NCBI GenBank assembly: GCA_013400115.1
Contig: VXBP01008584.1
Coordinates: forward strand, 124,164-188,163
Direction: 5' to 3'
DNA: 64,000 nt
Origin: Rhinopomastus cyanomelas
Taxonomy: Eukaryota > Chordata > Aves > Bucerotiformes > Rhinopomastidae
The position numbers and the translations under genes were made by a program. This document shows positions 53,661 to 64,000 of this stretch, piece after piece. How positions within the stretch are numbered: the stretch's first letter is position 1; each line of letters begins with the position of its first letter. The notes under the pieces were generated by a model. It ran no database searches. It was not told the DNA's origin and saw nothing but the letters and a program-made list of their open reading frames with translations.

Positions 53661-53752
53661 TGTAAGAGTTGGTCGTAATTGCCTCAACACAGTTATCATG
53701 GACTTGTGTAAGAGTCAGACAGAATTGCCTCAACATAGTCATCGTGGACTTG
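53661..53752 (+). repeat. Two tandem copies of a 46 bp unit in the LTR U3
   Basis: Both copies start TGTAAGAGT, share AATTGCCTCAACA and end GTGGACTTG or CATGGACTTG. They differ at about nine positions. The period is exactly 46. Confidence 0.85.
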
Positions 53753-54541
53753 AACAATAAAGATACAGAACAGGACACTAAGGTACAAGAAGGTACCCAG
53801 AACGGATCAAACCATTGTAGCAGAAAGAGCCAGAACACCTACATCACACAGGTGACTGCATGGTGCTATTTCCCCACTACTTGGTGCAGAATGGATACCA
53901 TTAGACTGTCAAGGAAGATTGATCACCAAGGACCATCATCGGTCAAGAAATCCATGAAGACTTCAGGTGGACTTTGCTCACTGTAATACCAAAACACATC
54001 TCTTGGCCAAAAGCCACTTGCCTCCAGGGAGATACTTCTTTTCAGTCCCTGGCTCAAGCAGGCAGATTGGCAGAACTCCAGAGACTGGCAAACAAGGTGT
54101 GTTGCTTGGTATAAAAGATGGCTCCTTAGCAACTGAACAGGGTGCAGCACCGTGAGCACTGCGCACCAAACAGCGTGCCACATGCAACCTAAAGAAGCAC
54201 AGCAAGCCTGCAAGCAGGTGGCAAGCTTTCAGGAAAGCTCTTGGAAGCTTTCCCCACCAAGAATCACCTGGAAGATCAGAAGATCGATGGAACGATGGGC
54301 AGAAGATCAGAAGGCTGATGAACAATGCTGGGGACCTGGTGGTAGCTATAATCCCCTTTCTTCTTTTACTTTACTCTTTCTCCCTTTTCCATCACTTTTG
54401 TCTTTCCATTGCGTGCCACTTTAAGGGGAAAATAAAATTGCCCTGTTGTATTGAAGTGGCATGGTCGCCTTGCTTTTGTGTTTTGCACTTTGAGATCGTG
54501 GTAAAAGACCTACACGAGTCCACCCTGTGTGGCCTGTGACA
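53661..54541 (+). mobile_element. Solo LTR (endogenous retrovirus type), with duplicated 46 bp unit
   Basis: The sequence inserted into the CR1 has the signals of an LTR read on the plus strand: TATAAAAG at 54110-54117, AATAAA at 54431-54436 followed by a GT-rich stretch, and ends TGTAAG...TGTGACA. Near the left end a 46 bp unit occurs twice in tandem (53661-53706 and 53707-53752), as in U3 enhancer duplications. No gag, pol or env sequence adjoins it. The left boundary is uncertain (could be 53611) and no clean target duplication is seen. Antisense to TCF12. Confidence 0.7.
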
Positions 54542-56188
54542 CCGACCCCCTATCCTGCCTAGATCTCTCTGTAGAGCCTCTCTACTCTTGAGCAGACCAA
54601 CATATCTGCTCAAAGTGGTGTAATCTGTAAACTTGCTGAGGGTGCACTCAATCCCCTCATGTAAATTTTCAACACAGTTATTAGAGAGATGTGGCCCAAA
54701 CACTGAGTCCTGGGTACACCACTTGTGACTGGTTGTCCAGTGGATTTAACTCAGTTCTAAGACAAAAATTACTCTGCTTCTTATCAGGGACTTTAGACTT
54801 AAGAACGTTCTTGATGTTCAAAGTCAAGAGAGTTTCTAACTGGAAATGAGAGATTCCGTACTTCGTAACAAAACGCTGTACCTGTTTCTGACTGAAAGAT
54901 CATTTTGCTGACAAACTGCTACGTTACATATAAATATATATAAAAGCACATAAAAATGAAAATGTGCCTACTTCCTTAGGAATCTACAGGTCCTGTCACC
55001 ATCTAACATCTATTAATTCTCATTAAACTTGAAAAGCTGTCAAAAGAAAAGGTTTTCTGTATATTCTCTATACAAACACAGGTTCAACTGGGGCAAGTGT
55101 TTAGAATCATCCAGCATACAACTTGCAAACACATATAATGTCACTCTGTTGTATTAAAGTTTTGATAGTTCTCATTTGGATGACTTGTGTAACTTATTCA
55201 GGCCTCAGCCATGACAGGCAGTGCAGCCACCTAACCCATACAGTGACAGACATTTGTCAATCTGCTATTCCCAAACTGTGCTCCCCATATTGGCAGTAGC
55301 TAGTAAACAAAAATCCCCACAAAATCAAACCAAAGCAAACCCAACCTCCAAAATCCAATAGATGCCACAACAGGTTTCAGAAAAAAACAAAACACTATGT
55401 TAAGTGTTTTCCCAATATTATCACTTCAAGAGAATTATTTCAGCAGGCACTGCACAGTAACCCAATTATCTATTAAAACAGGAAAAAAAGTCCTCACCAG
55501 GGGTTACTAAAAGTAGCCACTTCTTGTTTGAGGGCTGAAACTAACCAGTCACAGGCAAACACACCCAGCCAAAAGAGGCTGTGCAAAAAACAACCCAAAC
55601 CTATAAAATAGATTTAGTCTAATTAATACAAAGACCCTAAAGGAGTAAGGACCTAAAAGAAGTATTCTTGTTTCAGAACCAACCCAGTACTTGAAGTAAG
55701 GAACTTTAGACTGTGTACAAATTGAGAACAATCCTACCAAGCCCCAAATCATTGAAGCTAACTGCTCAAGTAAGCAGTGCAGTTACCAGTACAAGCAAAC
55801 CGGTACTGGAGTAACCAAGAGAATGAACTTTTAACTATCCACTAGAAAGTGCTCAAAAAAATATCGCTAACTCTAAAGCATTTCCTCATCTGTAGACACT
55901 CCACAATTCCATCCATATATGAAAACACACATAATAATAATGATAATAACAAATAAAGCACTGTCAGGGCCCCTGAAGTCAGGGCCACTTTCTGAAGTCA
56001 TATTCAAAGAAGACACTCACCCAAACATCAAACAAAAAACCTCCTAAACAATAAACATTGCAAAGGAAACTGTATAACCACAGTTTATATTTTGAGTGGT
56101 GAGAGATGTGGCATTCCTTACTAGAGAAAGAAAAGTCTTCATAGGAGACCATAACAGTCATGAGAACACAACTGAAGAAACAGTAATC

Positions 56189-56480
56189 ATCACAGAATCA
56201 TTAAGGTTAGAAGAGACCTACAAGACCATGAAGTCCAACCGTCAACATCAAGACAGCCTGCCCACTAAACCACATTTTCAAGTGACAGATCTGGAAGTTT
56301 TTGAACCCCTACAAGGATGGTAACTCCACTTCCTCCCTGGGCAGCCTGCTCCAACCCCTGACCACTCTGTCAGGGAAGAAATCTTTCCCAGTGTCAAATC
56401 CAAACGTCCCCTGGCACAAGTTGAGGCCATTCCCTCTCATCCTAGTGTCTTGAGAGAAGAGACCAAGATGCCCATGCTTT
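56189..56480 (-). mobile_element. CR1 3'-end fragment
   Basis: ATCACAGAATCATTAAGG tail, then AAGTCCAACCGTCAAC, CCTGGGCAGCCTGCTCC and GAGGCCATTCCCTCTC. It lies back to back with the long plus-strand CR1 that follows. Confidence 0.92.
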
Positions 56481-56589
56481 CCAGAGGAGTAGTAGTGATC
56501 AGGCTTTTTTTTTTCTATTTTTGATCTACCAACTGTTGGACCTAGGGCAAAAATCAGCACCATAAAAGGTGTGAGGACACACAAACAGC

Positions 56590-57590
56590 ACTCTCCCCGA
56601 ACAACCAAGGAGCTGTGCAGACATCCAGCTGTGGTGAGTGCCTCAGCCTGTCTTGCTTCCCAGAAGATGACAGAGACAGCACACGTGCAAGATGTGACCA
56701 GGTGAATGATCTGCTCAGGATGGTGGCAGAGCTAAAAGACAAAGTGGAGAGGTTGAGAAGCATCAGGTAAAGTAAGAGTGAGATCAATTGGTGGAGCCTT
56801 TCCTTGAGGGACAAAGAGCAGGTTTAGGCTCCGTGTAAGTCACACAAACTAGAGGATCCTCTCCCCTCTTGTCACCAGGAAATAGGAGGGGACCTCTGAT
56901 AAGTGGGGCAATGGAAACAGGTCCCTGCTTGGAGAAGCAGGCACATCCCCTTCCCGCCTCCCCCACCATCTCGACTAATCTTGCAGAATAGGTATGGGGA
57001 TTTGCAGGAAGAGCTGGCAGATGCAGAGGAAAATGACTTGCCCAGGCCTGGAGTGCCAGAAAGATCAAGTCACCATACACCTACCATCACAACTGGCTCT
57101 AAAAAGAAGAGTAGATGGGTCACTGTGCTGAGTGACTCTCTCCTGAGAGGGGCAGAGGGCCCAGTATGCTGTCCTGACCTACTTCAACAGGGAGGTTTGC
57201 TGCCTCCCTGGGGCACAGGTTAGGGACGTGATGGATGAACTTCCCAGCCCAGTAAAGCCCTCTGATTATTACCCCCCTTAGTTTTTCAGATGGGTAGTGA
57301 TGAGATTATTAGGAGAAGCCCAAAATCAATTAAAAGAGATTTTATAGCCCTTGGACGGCTACTTAAAGGATCAGGAGCACAAGCAATTTTCCCCTCTATC
57401 CCCTCTGTGGCAATCATGAATGAGGAGACAAACACAACGAGCCATCAGGTGAACTCACGGCTTCAGGACTGGTGTTACAGGCAGGGCTTTGGGTTTTTCA
57501 ATCGCACAGGCAGCAGGTGTGACTTGCCTGTCCCAGAGTGGGAAGAGGATTTTGGGGCTGGAGTTAGCAGAGCTCACTGACAGAGCTTTA
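56590..57590 (+). pseudogene. CR1 ORF1 remnant (coiled coil plus GDSL-type esterase)
   Basis: A coiled-coil segment with VNDLLRMVAELKDKVERL is readable at about 56700-56770. The esterase block follows with VTVLSDSLLRGAEG near 57119; the family has GDSLLRG, so Gly has become Ser while the nucleophile Ser is kept. Further blocks are MGSDEIIRRSPKSIKRDF (57290) and WCYRQGFGFFN (about 57468). Several stops lie between the blocks (for instance after 57223), so no full protein is encoded. In CR1 this protein is thought to bind nucleic acid and assist retrotransposition. Confidence 0.85.
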
Positions 57591-57729
57591 AACTAGATAT
57601 GAAGGGGGAAGGGAAGATAACTGGCCTTGCTAGTAAGAACTCTGGGTGCAGCAGCCCAACACTTGTGGGGCAGCGTGGCATGACAGATAACCAGAAGGGC
57701 TACCACCTCTCAATGCTGAAAACTATGTA

Positions 57730-60700
57730 CTCAGCTCCTTCCCTGAAATGTTTATAAACAGGGGGACCTGGAGGCTGTGGTGCAACAGGAAAACTGATAC
57801 GGTGACCATCACGGAAACCTGGTGGGATGACTCCCACAACCCGAGTGTTGCAACTTCTCAGAAGGAAGGAATAGGCAAGGAAAAAGAGGTGGTAGAGTGG
57901 CCCTCTCTGTTAGGGAGGTATATGAAAGTACAGAAATTAATGAGGGTGAGGACAGGATACGGGTAAAGAATCAGGAGTAAGGCCAGCAAAGTGATTTTGT
58001 GGTGAGAATCTGTTACAGACCACCCAACCAGGATAAACAAAGCAGATGAAACTTTTTATAAGTGGTTGAGAGAGGCTTCTTAATCACTGCCCATTGTGCT
58101 CATGAGGGACTTCCAAGTTTCCCGATGTCTGCTGGAAATACCACACAGCAGGAAGACAACAGTCCCGAAGAGGCCTTCCTGACAGAAGTGACCTGCACTT
58201 TGACCTGCTTCTTGTGAACAGGGAAGATCTTGTAGGGGAAATAAAGGTTGGAGGATGTCTAGAGCACAGTGATCATGAGACGACTGAATTTTCAATCCTT
58301 GGAGAAACAAGGAGAGGGGTCAGTAAAACTGCTACCTTAGACTTCTAGAGGGCAAACTTTGGCCTGTTCAGGTGACCGACTGACAAAGTCCCTTGGGAGG
58401 CTGCCCTTAAAGAAATGGGAGCCTAGGAAGGCTAGATATACTTCAAGAGGGAAGTCTTCAAGGCACAGGAGCAGGTGGCTCCTGTGTGCTGAAAAATAGG
58501 TTAGTGGGGAAGATGACCAGTCTGGTTGAGCAGGGAGCTTCTGCAAGAACTCAGGGGGGAAAAAAACCAAAACCAAGAATGTCTCAACTTTGGAAAGAGG
58601 GGCAGGGGAAGCAAGAATCATTTAAGAATATTGTAAGGTAATGTAGAAGGAAAATTAGAGACACAAATGCTCAGTTAAAACTGAATCTGGCCAAAACTGT
58701 CAAGGATCATAAAAAGTGCTTTTATAAATCCATCAATAACAAAAGAAGGGCCAGGGAAAATATCCACTCTTTTCTGAATGAAGATGGGGACAGAGTAATT
58801 GAAGACAGGGAAAAGGGTGAGGTACTTGACACCTATGCCTCAGTCTTTAACAAAAAGTTTGATTATCATCAGGGTAACTGGGCTCCTGAGTTGGTAGACA
58901 GGGATGAGAAACAGAATATCCATCCTGTAATCCAGGAGGAAGTAGGTAGTGACCTGCTGTGCCACTTATAGCCTAACAAGTCTATGGGTCTGCATGGGAT
59001 TCATCCTAGGGTGCTTAGGGAGCTGGCACAAGAGCTACCTACGCTGCTCTCCATCATTTATCACTGGTACTGAATAACCGGGGAGGTACCAGATGACTTG
59101 AGGTTGGCCAACGTAGTGCCCATCCACAAGAAGGGCTCGAAGGAGAATCCAGGGAACTGTAGGGCTGCCAGCCTGACACTGGTGCCTGGCCAGGTGTTAC
59201 AGTTTGAAAATTACCAAAATTTTCAGATGTATAGAGTTGTGCTTTCATGAAGAAAAATGTGCGTTTTGCTTTAAGAGAATTCTTCCAGTGACCCATACTG
59301 GGAGGGGTGAGCAAAAGGTGTCACTATAAGAGGACTGACTGATCAGTCCAGCCCCTTTTCTCTCCGAGAGCTGCCCCTAGCGCATCAGTGCTGGGGGAGC
59401 TTTGTGTCCCCCTACCCCGGCTGGGGCCAGAGGACAGGACGCGGCAGGTACAGAGTTTCCTGCAGCCTGCCGCCACAGTCCCCCCTGCCCCTACCTGAGA
59501 CCCTCTCTGCCTGGGGCAGGGGGAGCCAAGAAGCAGGCTCCAGCCCAGCCCTGCTGGCCCCAGTGCTGACCAGCTTCTGTGCCACACTGATGGAAAGCCC
59601 TTCCCCTACTCGCTTTCTGAAAAGCAGGTGGGTGTAGCAAGAACCATCAAGTGGTGATTCCTCCCCACATGGAGCAACCCAGAGCTGCATTCAGCAACTC
59701 ATGGTGAGCTGAAAAATACCCCCCTTTCTCCTGTAACTGAAGCAGGAGGAGTGGAGAAAAAGAAAAAGAGAGAGAGCCAGGAGGGGAACGGAACTCTCTC
59801 GGCCATGTTTGCGGTACCGGGGAGGACCCTGCTGGGGCGGCCATGTGGTCATTACCATAGTGTGCTCAATACGTGGCCAGCCATGCGGCTGCCACCATCT
59901 CTGAGCTACTGACCAGCAGGAACAGAAACTGTTTGTCATTTTTGCTGCTGAGAAAAGTTGGAGATGCTTGAGTACTGAGGAGAGAAGCCGCCTCAGGAGA
60001 GGCATCTGAGGATTCCTCCATGCTTAGCTGAACTGTCTGTTCTGAAAGAAGCAGAAGCACTCGAGAACCCCTAAACTTTTGGTAAGAAAAGAGACTGGGT
60101 TCTTTTTAAAAGGCATGTTTTCCTACATCAAGGGATGCAGTTCAGGTTCTGAGGAATCAGGCCTGTCCGATCAGCATTTTGCTGGACAAGCTACACTGAA
60201 AAATTGAAGAGCTCGCCAGTCTGGAACAGCTGATGGCTTGGCATCTGCAGAGCATGGCGTGCGACTCATGGGGGACCTAATAAGTCTCTTAGAACTCTCC
60301 TCTCAGAGGAGAGGGTGGTTGTATCCGCCTCTGCTTGATTGGTATACTTTGCCCACGTCTCCAATGCAAAAAAACTGAAGACCAATACAGTAGTAATCTC
60401 CAATTGTGTTTTTCTCAGAAAATGCGATGGCATTTTTGATGGAGTTTCTGGTTTGTATGCACTAACTTGCCTAACCTTTTTCTTCTTGCTGTATATAGTT
60501 ACAGATTTAATAAACCCTTCTCATTTTCCCTAAGGTACCTATTTGTCTGGCAAATTCTATCCAACACCTCAATGAGACTTAGCTGCTTTTCCTTCTGTTT
60601 ACTTCTGGTCTTGAACCCACCACACCAAGTTATGGAGCAGATCATCCTGAGTGCTATCAAGCAGCAAGAACAAGGCAACCAGGGTATCGGGCACAGGAAA

Positions 60701-61550
60701 AGAAGGTCCTGCCTAACCAAGCTGATCTCACTGTACAACTGAGTGACCTGCCAAGTAGATGAGGACAAGGCTGTGGATGTGGTCTACCTAGACTTCAGCA
60801 AAGCCTTCAACACAGTCTCCCACAGCATCCTCTTGGAAAAGATGGCAGTCCAGTTTTTAACCCTCCATTGGGCACAGAGTGGTTGTGAATGGTGCTGCAT
60901 CCAGTTGGTGTCCAGTGACCAGTGGTGTCCTCCAGGGATGAGTGCTGTGCCCAGTCCTATTCAACATCTTTACTGATGACCTGGATGAGGGAATTGAATC
61001 TACCTTTAGTAAATTTGCAGATGACACCAAGTCAGGGGGCAGTGTCAATCTGTTGAGGGGAGAAAGACACTGCAGAGAGATCTGTACAGGCTGGGACAAT
61101 GAGCAGAAGCAAACAGGATGAGGTTTACCAAGGCCAAGGGCAGGGTCCTACATTTTGGCTACAATAACCCCCTGCAGCTACAGACTGCGGAATGAGAGGC
61201 TGAACAGCAGCATGGCAGAGAGTGACCTGGCAGTGCTAGTTGACAACCAGCTGAACAAAAAGCCAGCAGGGTGCCCAAGAAGGCTAATGACATCATGGCT
61301 TGTATCAGCAATAGTGTGGCCAGCAAGGCTGGGGACATAATTCTACCCCTGTACTGGGTAACAGGGAGGCCTTCTCTCAAGTATTGGGGGCAGTTCTGGG
61401 CCCCTCACTTCAACAAAGAGATTGAGGGGCTGGAGTGGGTCTAGAGGAGCAATGAGGCTGAGGAAGGGACTGGAGAGAAAGTCTGGTGAGGAGAGGCTGA
61501 ATGAGCTGGGGCTATTTAAGCTAGAGAGGAGAAGACTCATGGGGGACCCT
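57730..61550 (+). pseudogene. CR1 ORF2 remnant (endonuclease and reverse transcriptase), split by LTR
   Basis: Endonuclease motifs: TITETWWDDSHNP near 57800 and CLEHSDHETTEF near 58255 (SDH intact). RT motifs: AASLTLVPG just before the LTR, MEQIILSAIKQQ just after it, YLDFSKAFNTV at 60784-60816 and KFADDTKSG around 61011-61037, so the catalytic Asp pair is still readable. Frame changes, stops and the 1.43 kb insertion mean no functional protein can be made. The reading resumes precisely across the insertion, which fixes the LTR borders. Confidence 0.88.
59195..60624 (+). mobile_element. Solo LTR, 1430 bp, inserted in the CR1 reverse transcriptase
   Basis: Starts TGTTACAG and ends CCACCACA, so it has TG..CA ends. 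It is flanked by CCAGG (59190-59194) and CCAAG (60625-60629), a 5 bp target duplication with one difference; related CR1 copies suggest CCAAG as the original. Plus-strand signals are TATAAGAG at 59325-59332 and AATAAA at 60509-60514. No internal retroviral genes are present, so it is a solo LTR left by recombination. The great distance between TATA-like and poly-A signals is unusual, and the TATA may not be the real promoter. Antisense to TCF12. Confidence 0.82.
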
Positions 61551-62097
61551 TCTCCTTCTACAACTACCTGAAGGGAGACTGCAGTCAAGTGGGGGTTGGG
61601 CTTTTCTCCCAGACAACTAGTGACAGGACAAGTAGGAAGAGATTGAAGCTGCCAGGGGAGGGTCAGGTTGGATATTTAGATGCATTTCCTCATGGAAAGG
61701 GTGATCAGACGCTGGAATGGACTGCCCGGGGAGATGGTCAAGTCACCATCCCTGAAGAAAAGACTGGATGTAACAGCCATAGTCTAGCTGGCTGTGGTGA
61801 TGTTAGGTCATAGGCTGGACTTTTCCAGCCTCAAGCCAGGTAGTTTCCACAATGCAATTGTAAATAGCGGACGGCTACTGAATATGTCACAGTGACATGG
61901 TGACTCAAACCTCACCCCTACATTTAGGGGGTTTTTTTAAACAAAAAAATGAAATCATCCAATTGACAATTTTAATGTGTTACTAGAAATCCACAACTGG
62001 TTAGCAAAGTGAAAAAACTGAAGAAAGGTCACTGACTTGGGGCAGGATCTACTGCTAGTAAGGAATCAAAGATGCCTTTTAATTCAGCCAAGTGCAA

Positions 62098-63340
62098 GAA
62101 TCACAGAATGGCTCGGATGGATCTCAGAGATCATCTAGCTCCAACCTACCTGACCTAGGCAGGGACACTGCTCACTAGACAAGGTTGTGCAGAGCCCCAG
62201 TTCCACCTGGACAGTTCCAGGAATGGAGCAGCCACAACCACAACCTCCCTGGGCAGCCTGTTACAGGGCCTCAGCACATTTACCGGGAAGATTTTCTTTC
62301 TAAAATCTAATCTAAATCTCACCTCTTTTAGCTTTAAACTATGCCCTTCATCCTATCACTACAGACCCTTGTAAACAGTCCCTCTCTAGCTTTTCTGTGG
62401 CCCCCTTCGGGTACTGGAAAACTGCTGCAAGATCCCCCCGCAAAGCCTTCTCCAACCTGAGCAGCCACAATTCCTTCCAGCCCTTTGATCGTCCCTGTGG
62501 CTTCCTCTAGACGCACTCCAACAGTTTTGTGTCCTCCTCATACTGCAGACCCAATAGCTGGATGCACTTACCCAGGTGAGATCTCAGAAGAGCAGAGTAC
62601 AGGGGAAGAATCGCCTCCCTTGACCTGCACGACACTGCTTTTCATCCAGCCTAGGACACAGCTGGCTTTCTGGGCTGCCCTCACACATTGCTGGCTCATA
62701 CTGAACTTCTTGTCTACCAACATTCCCCAAAACTTCTCCTCAGAGTTGCTCTCAATCCATTCACTACCCAGCAAGTATTTGTGCTTCAGATTGCCCCAAT
62801 CCAGATGCAGGACTTGCTGAACCTCATGCAGTTTGCACAGGCCCAGTTCTCCAGCCTGACAAGAACCTTCGATGGCCTCCCTTCCCTCCAGTCTGTTGAC
62901 CAATCCACAAATCTCGGGGTTACTGGCAAACCTGCAGATGGTGACCTCGATGCCACTGTCCATGTGAGCGACAAAGATGTTCAACATCACCCAACCCAGA
63001 ACAGACATCTAGAGAAGGTCTACTCGTAACTGATCTCCACTTGGACATCAAGCTGTTGATCACAATCATTTGAGTGTGACCATCCAGCCAATTCCTTATC
63101 CACCAAGAGGTCCACCTGTCAAACCCATTTTAGAGACAAGGATGTTGTGCAAGTGTCCAGCACCTTGCACACGTCCAGGTAGATGATATCAGTTGCTCTA
63201 CCCCTGTCTACCAATGCTGTCACTCTGTTGCAGAAAGCCACCAGATTTGGCACACATGGTCTGCCCTTACTGAAGCCATGTTGGCTATCAGCAATCATGT
63301 CCCCAGTGTTACGTACCTCAGCAGAGTTTTCAGATCACAA
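62098..63340 (-). mobile_element. CR1 LINE, ~1.2 kb, older subfamily
   Basis: The tail AGAATCACAGAATGGC is followed by CAGAGATCATCTAGCTCC. The RT region is visible on the minus strand (for example the complement of GAAGCCATGTTGGC near 63270). The left end is clear; the right end fades around 63340 and may extend further. Same orientation as TCF12. Confidence 0.82.
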
Positions 63341-64000
63341 GATGCCTGCAGAATTGAAACATGATCCTTCAGCCTCCTATTCTTCTACAGTCAGACTTAT
63401 CCTGGGCATGAGGGTAGCAGCTATGGAAACTGTCTGTGGTCGACCATCATGCTAAGCTTTCCTGCTAGCCAGCCTCAGCAACTCTCAAGAAGCATCCTGG
63501 CCTTTGCAAATTCCACAGGAACTCTCCCCAGGTACTGACTAGGAAAGGCCAAACGTCCATCTCCAGATTAGCAACGTGGTTACAACACCTGGAAGTGCTG
63601 CAAAGTGAAAACCTTCTTTCTAGCCCAAATGGTATTAAAGAGTGAAAGGCAAACCGATGCACGTTTTGTATTGTTTTATCTATTTTGCCTGCTTGTATTT
63701 AATTTCCCTGCAATATAGCATGGATACTGCACATTATTATAGAAGCCTTTTATAAACATCAGCTAGAATCAATTTCAGAGACACTTGCCCACTTGGTGTT
63801 TAGCCCTTACCTCTGTCAGAAGCTCTCAACAACGCATTACTAAAAAAAAAACCCAAAAAACCACCACAACACTTTTCTTGATCCTACTCTCTTTTGAATA
63901 CTCTTCAAACTTTCAGTATCTGTTTTACCTCTCATGCAGTGGCTCTTCAACATAAATTTAATCAATCTCCCTGCACCTATAATTTTCTAATTACCTTATA

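Larger units (their letters stand above)
52915..54765 (-). mobile_element. CR1 LINE copy split by LTR-type insertion
   Basis: The left part is 52915-53610 (AAGACCTTTAAGATCACAG.., GGGCAGCCTGTTCCAAGGCC, ..CACACTGATCC). The right part, about 54542-54765, continues with ATCCTGCCTAGATCTCTCTG and GTCCTGGGTACACCACTTGT. Same orientation as TCF12. Confidence 0.85.
56580..61860 (+). mobile_element. Near full-length, inactive CR1 LINE, interrupted by a solo LTR
   Basis: The element proper is 56580-59194 plus 60625-61860, about 3.85 kb, not far short of the usual ~4.5 kb. In order it holds an ORF1 coiled coil and esterase domain, an ORF2 endonuclease and a reverse transcriptase, then a 3' end of the less common GGCTGGACTTTTCC type ending near 61860. 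All frames are broken by stops and shifts. Antisense to TCF12. Confidence 0.9.
42978..64000 (-). other. TCF12: TCF12 intron, partial, repeat-dense
   Basis: This intron is upstream of the PACQ exon and continues past the right edge. About half of it is CR1 or LTR sequence, listed separately. The non-repeat stretches (43773-47934, 50801-52914, 54766-56188 and 63341-64000) show no exon with TCF12 motifs and no other gene that I recognise. The next upstream exon, expected to end in NSNLMG, was looked for by eye and not found. Confidence 0.75.

Noticed and set aside
59404..59690. Overlapping open frames on both strands in the GC-rich part of the 1430 bp LTR
   Set aside because: Proline-rich, low-complexity products of GC-rich LTR sequence; no retroviral domain is recognisable.
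42978..64000. Search for a second host gene or antisense transcript in the repeat-dense intron
   Set aside because: All long frames map to CR1 or LTR sequence; the remaining frames are short and without motifs.

Overview
This is vertebrate nuclear DNA, almost certainly from a bird. The evidence is the abundance of CR1 LINE fragments with the avian type of 3' end (no poly-A; the tail is a short repeat of the ATTCTGTGA kind), ERV-type solo LTRs, and exons that translate to a slightly diverged TCF12. I cannot name the species. Every protein-coding exon I can support belongs to one gene, TCF12 (HEB, a class I bHLH E-protein), on the minus strand. The window holds an internal slice of it: six consecutive canonical coding exons plus one alternative first exon. 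Their phases join without a gap, and all introns end in GT..AG. The 5' part of the gene (activation domain 1) lies beyond base 64000. The 3' part (rest of AD2, bHLH) lies before base 1.

In transcription order (right to left) the layout is: a large upstream intron (42978 to window end), crowded with CR1 copies and two solo LTRs; exon 42913-42977; an 18.0 kb intron with scattered CR1s; exons 24770-24905 and 22076-22128, which encode the basic nuclear-localisation segment; a 19.8 kb intron; and exons 2171-2276, 908-1047 and 466-610, which encode the Ser/Pro/Gly-rich middle of the protein. Inside the 19.8 kb intron is a CpG-rich island (about 10650-11460). It contains an alternative first exon encoding 23 residues that start MYCAYPVPG and splice in phase to the VYAPSPN exon. 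This is the HEBAlt start, the counterpart of the TCF4-A start in the paralogue. It gives a protein without AD1 and without the RRRPLH/KKVRKVPP basic segment.

CR1 accounts for roughly 13 kb (about 20%), very unevenly spread: about 2% of the first 26.8 kb, but nearly half of 39.8-63.3 kb. Notable copies are a near full-length but decayed element (ORF1 esterase, ORF2 endonuclease and reverse transcriptase) split by a 1430 bp solo LTR, a CR1 nested within a CR1, an internally deleted copy, and a copy with a twin-priming type inversion. Most CR1 copies lie in the same orientation as TCF12.

I found no tRNA, rRNA, CRISPR or second host gene, and no novel biological system. The most interesting host signals are the HEBAlt promoter/exon and two GC-rich intronic patches that look like candidate regulatory elements.
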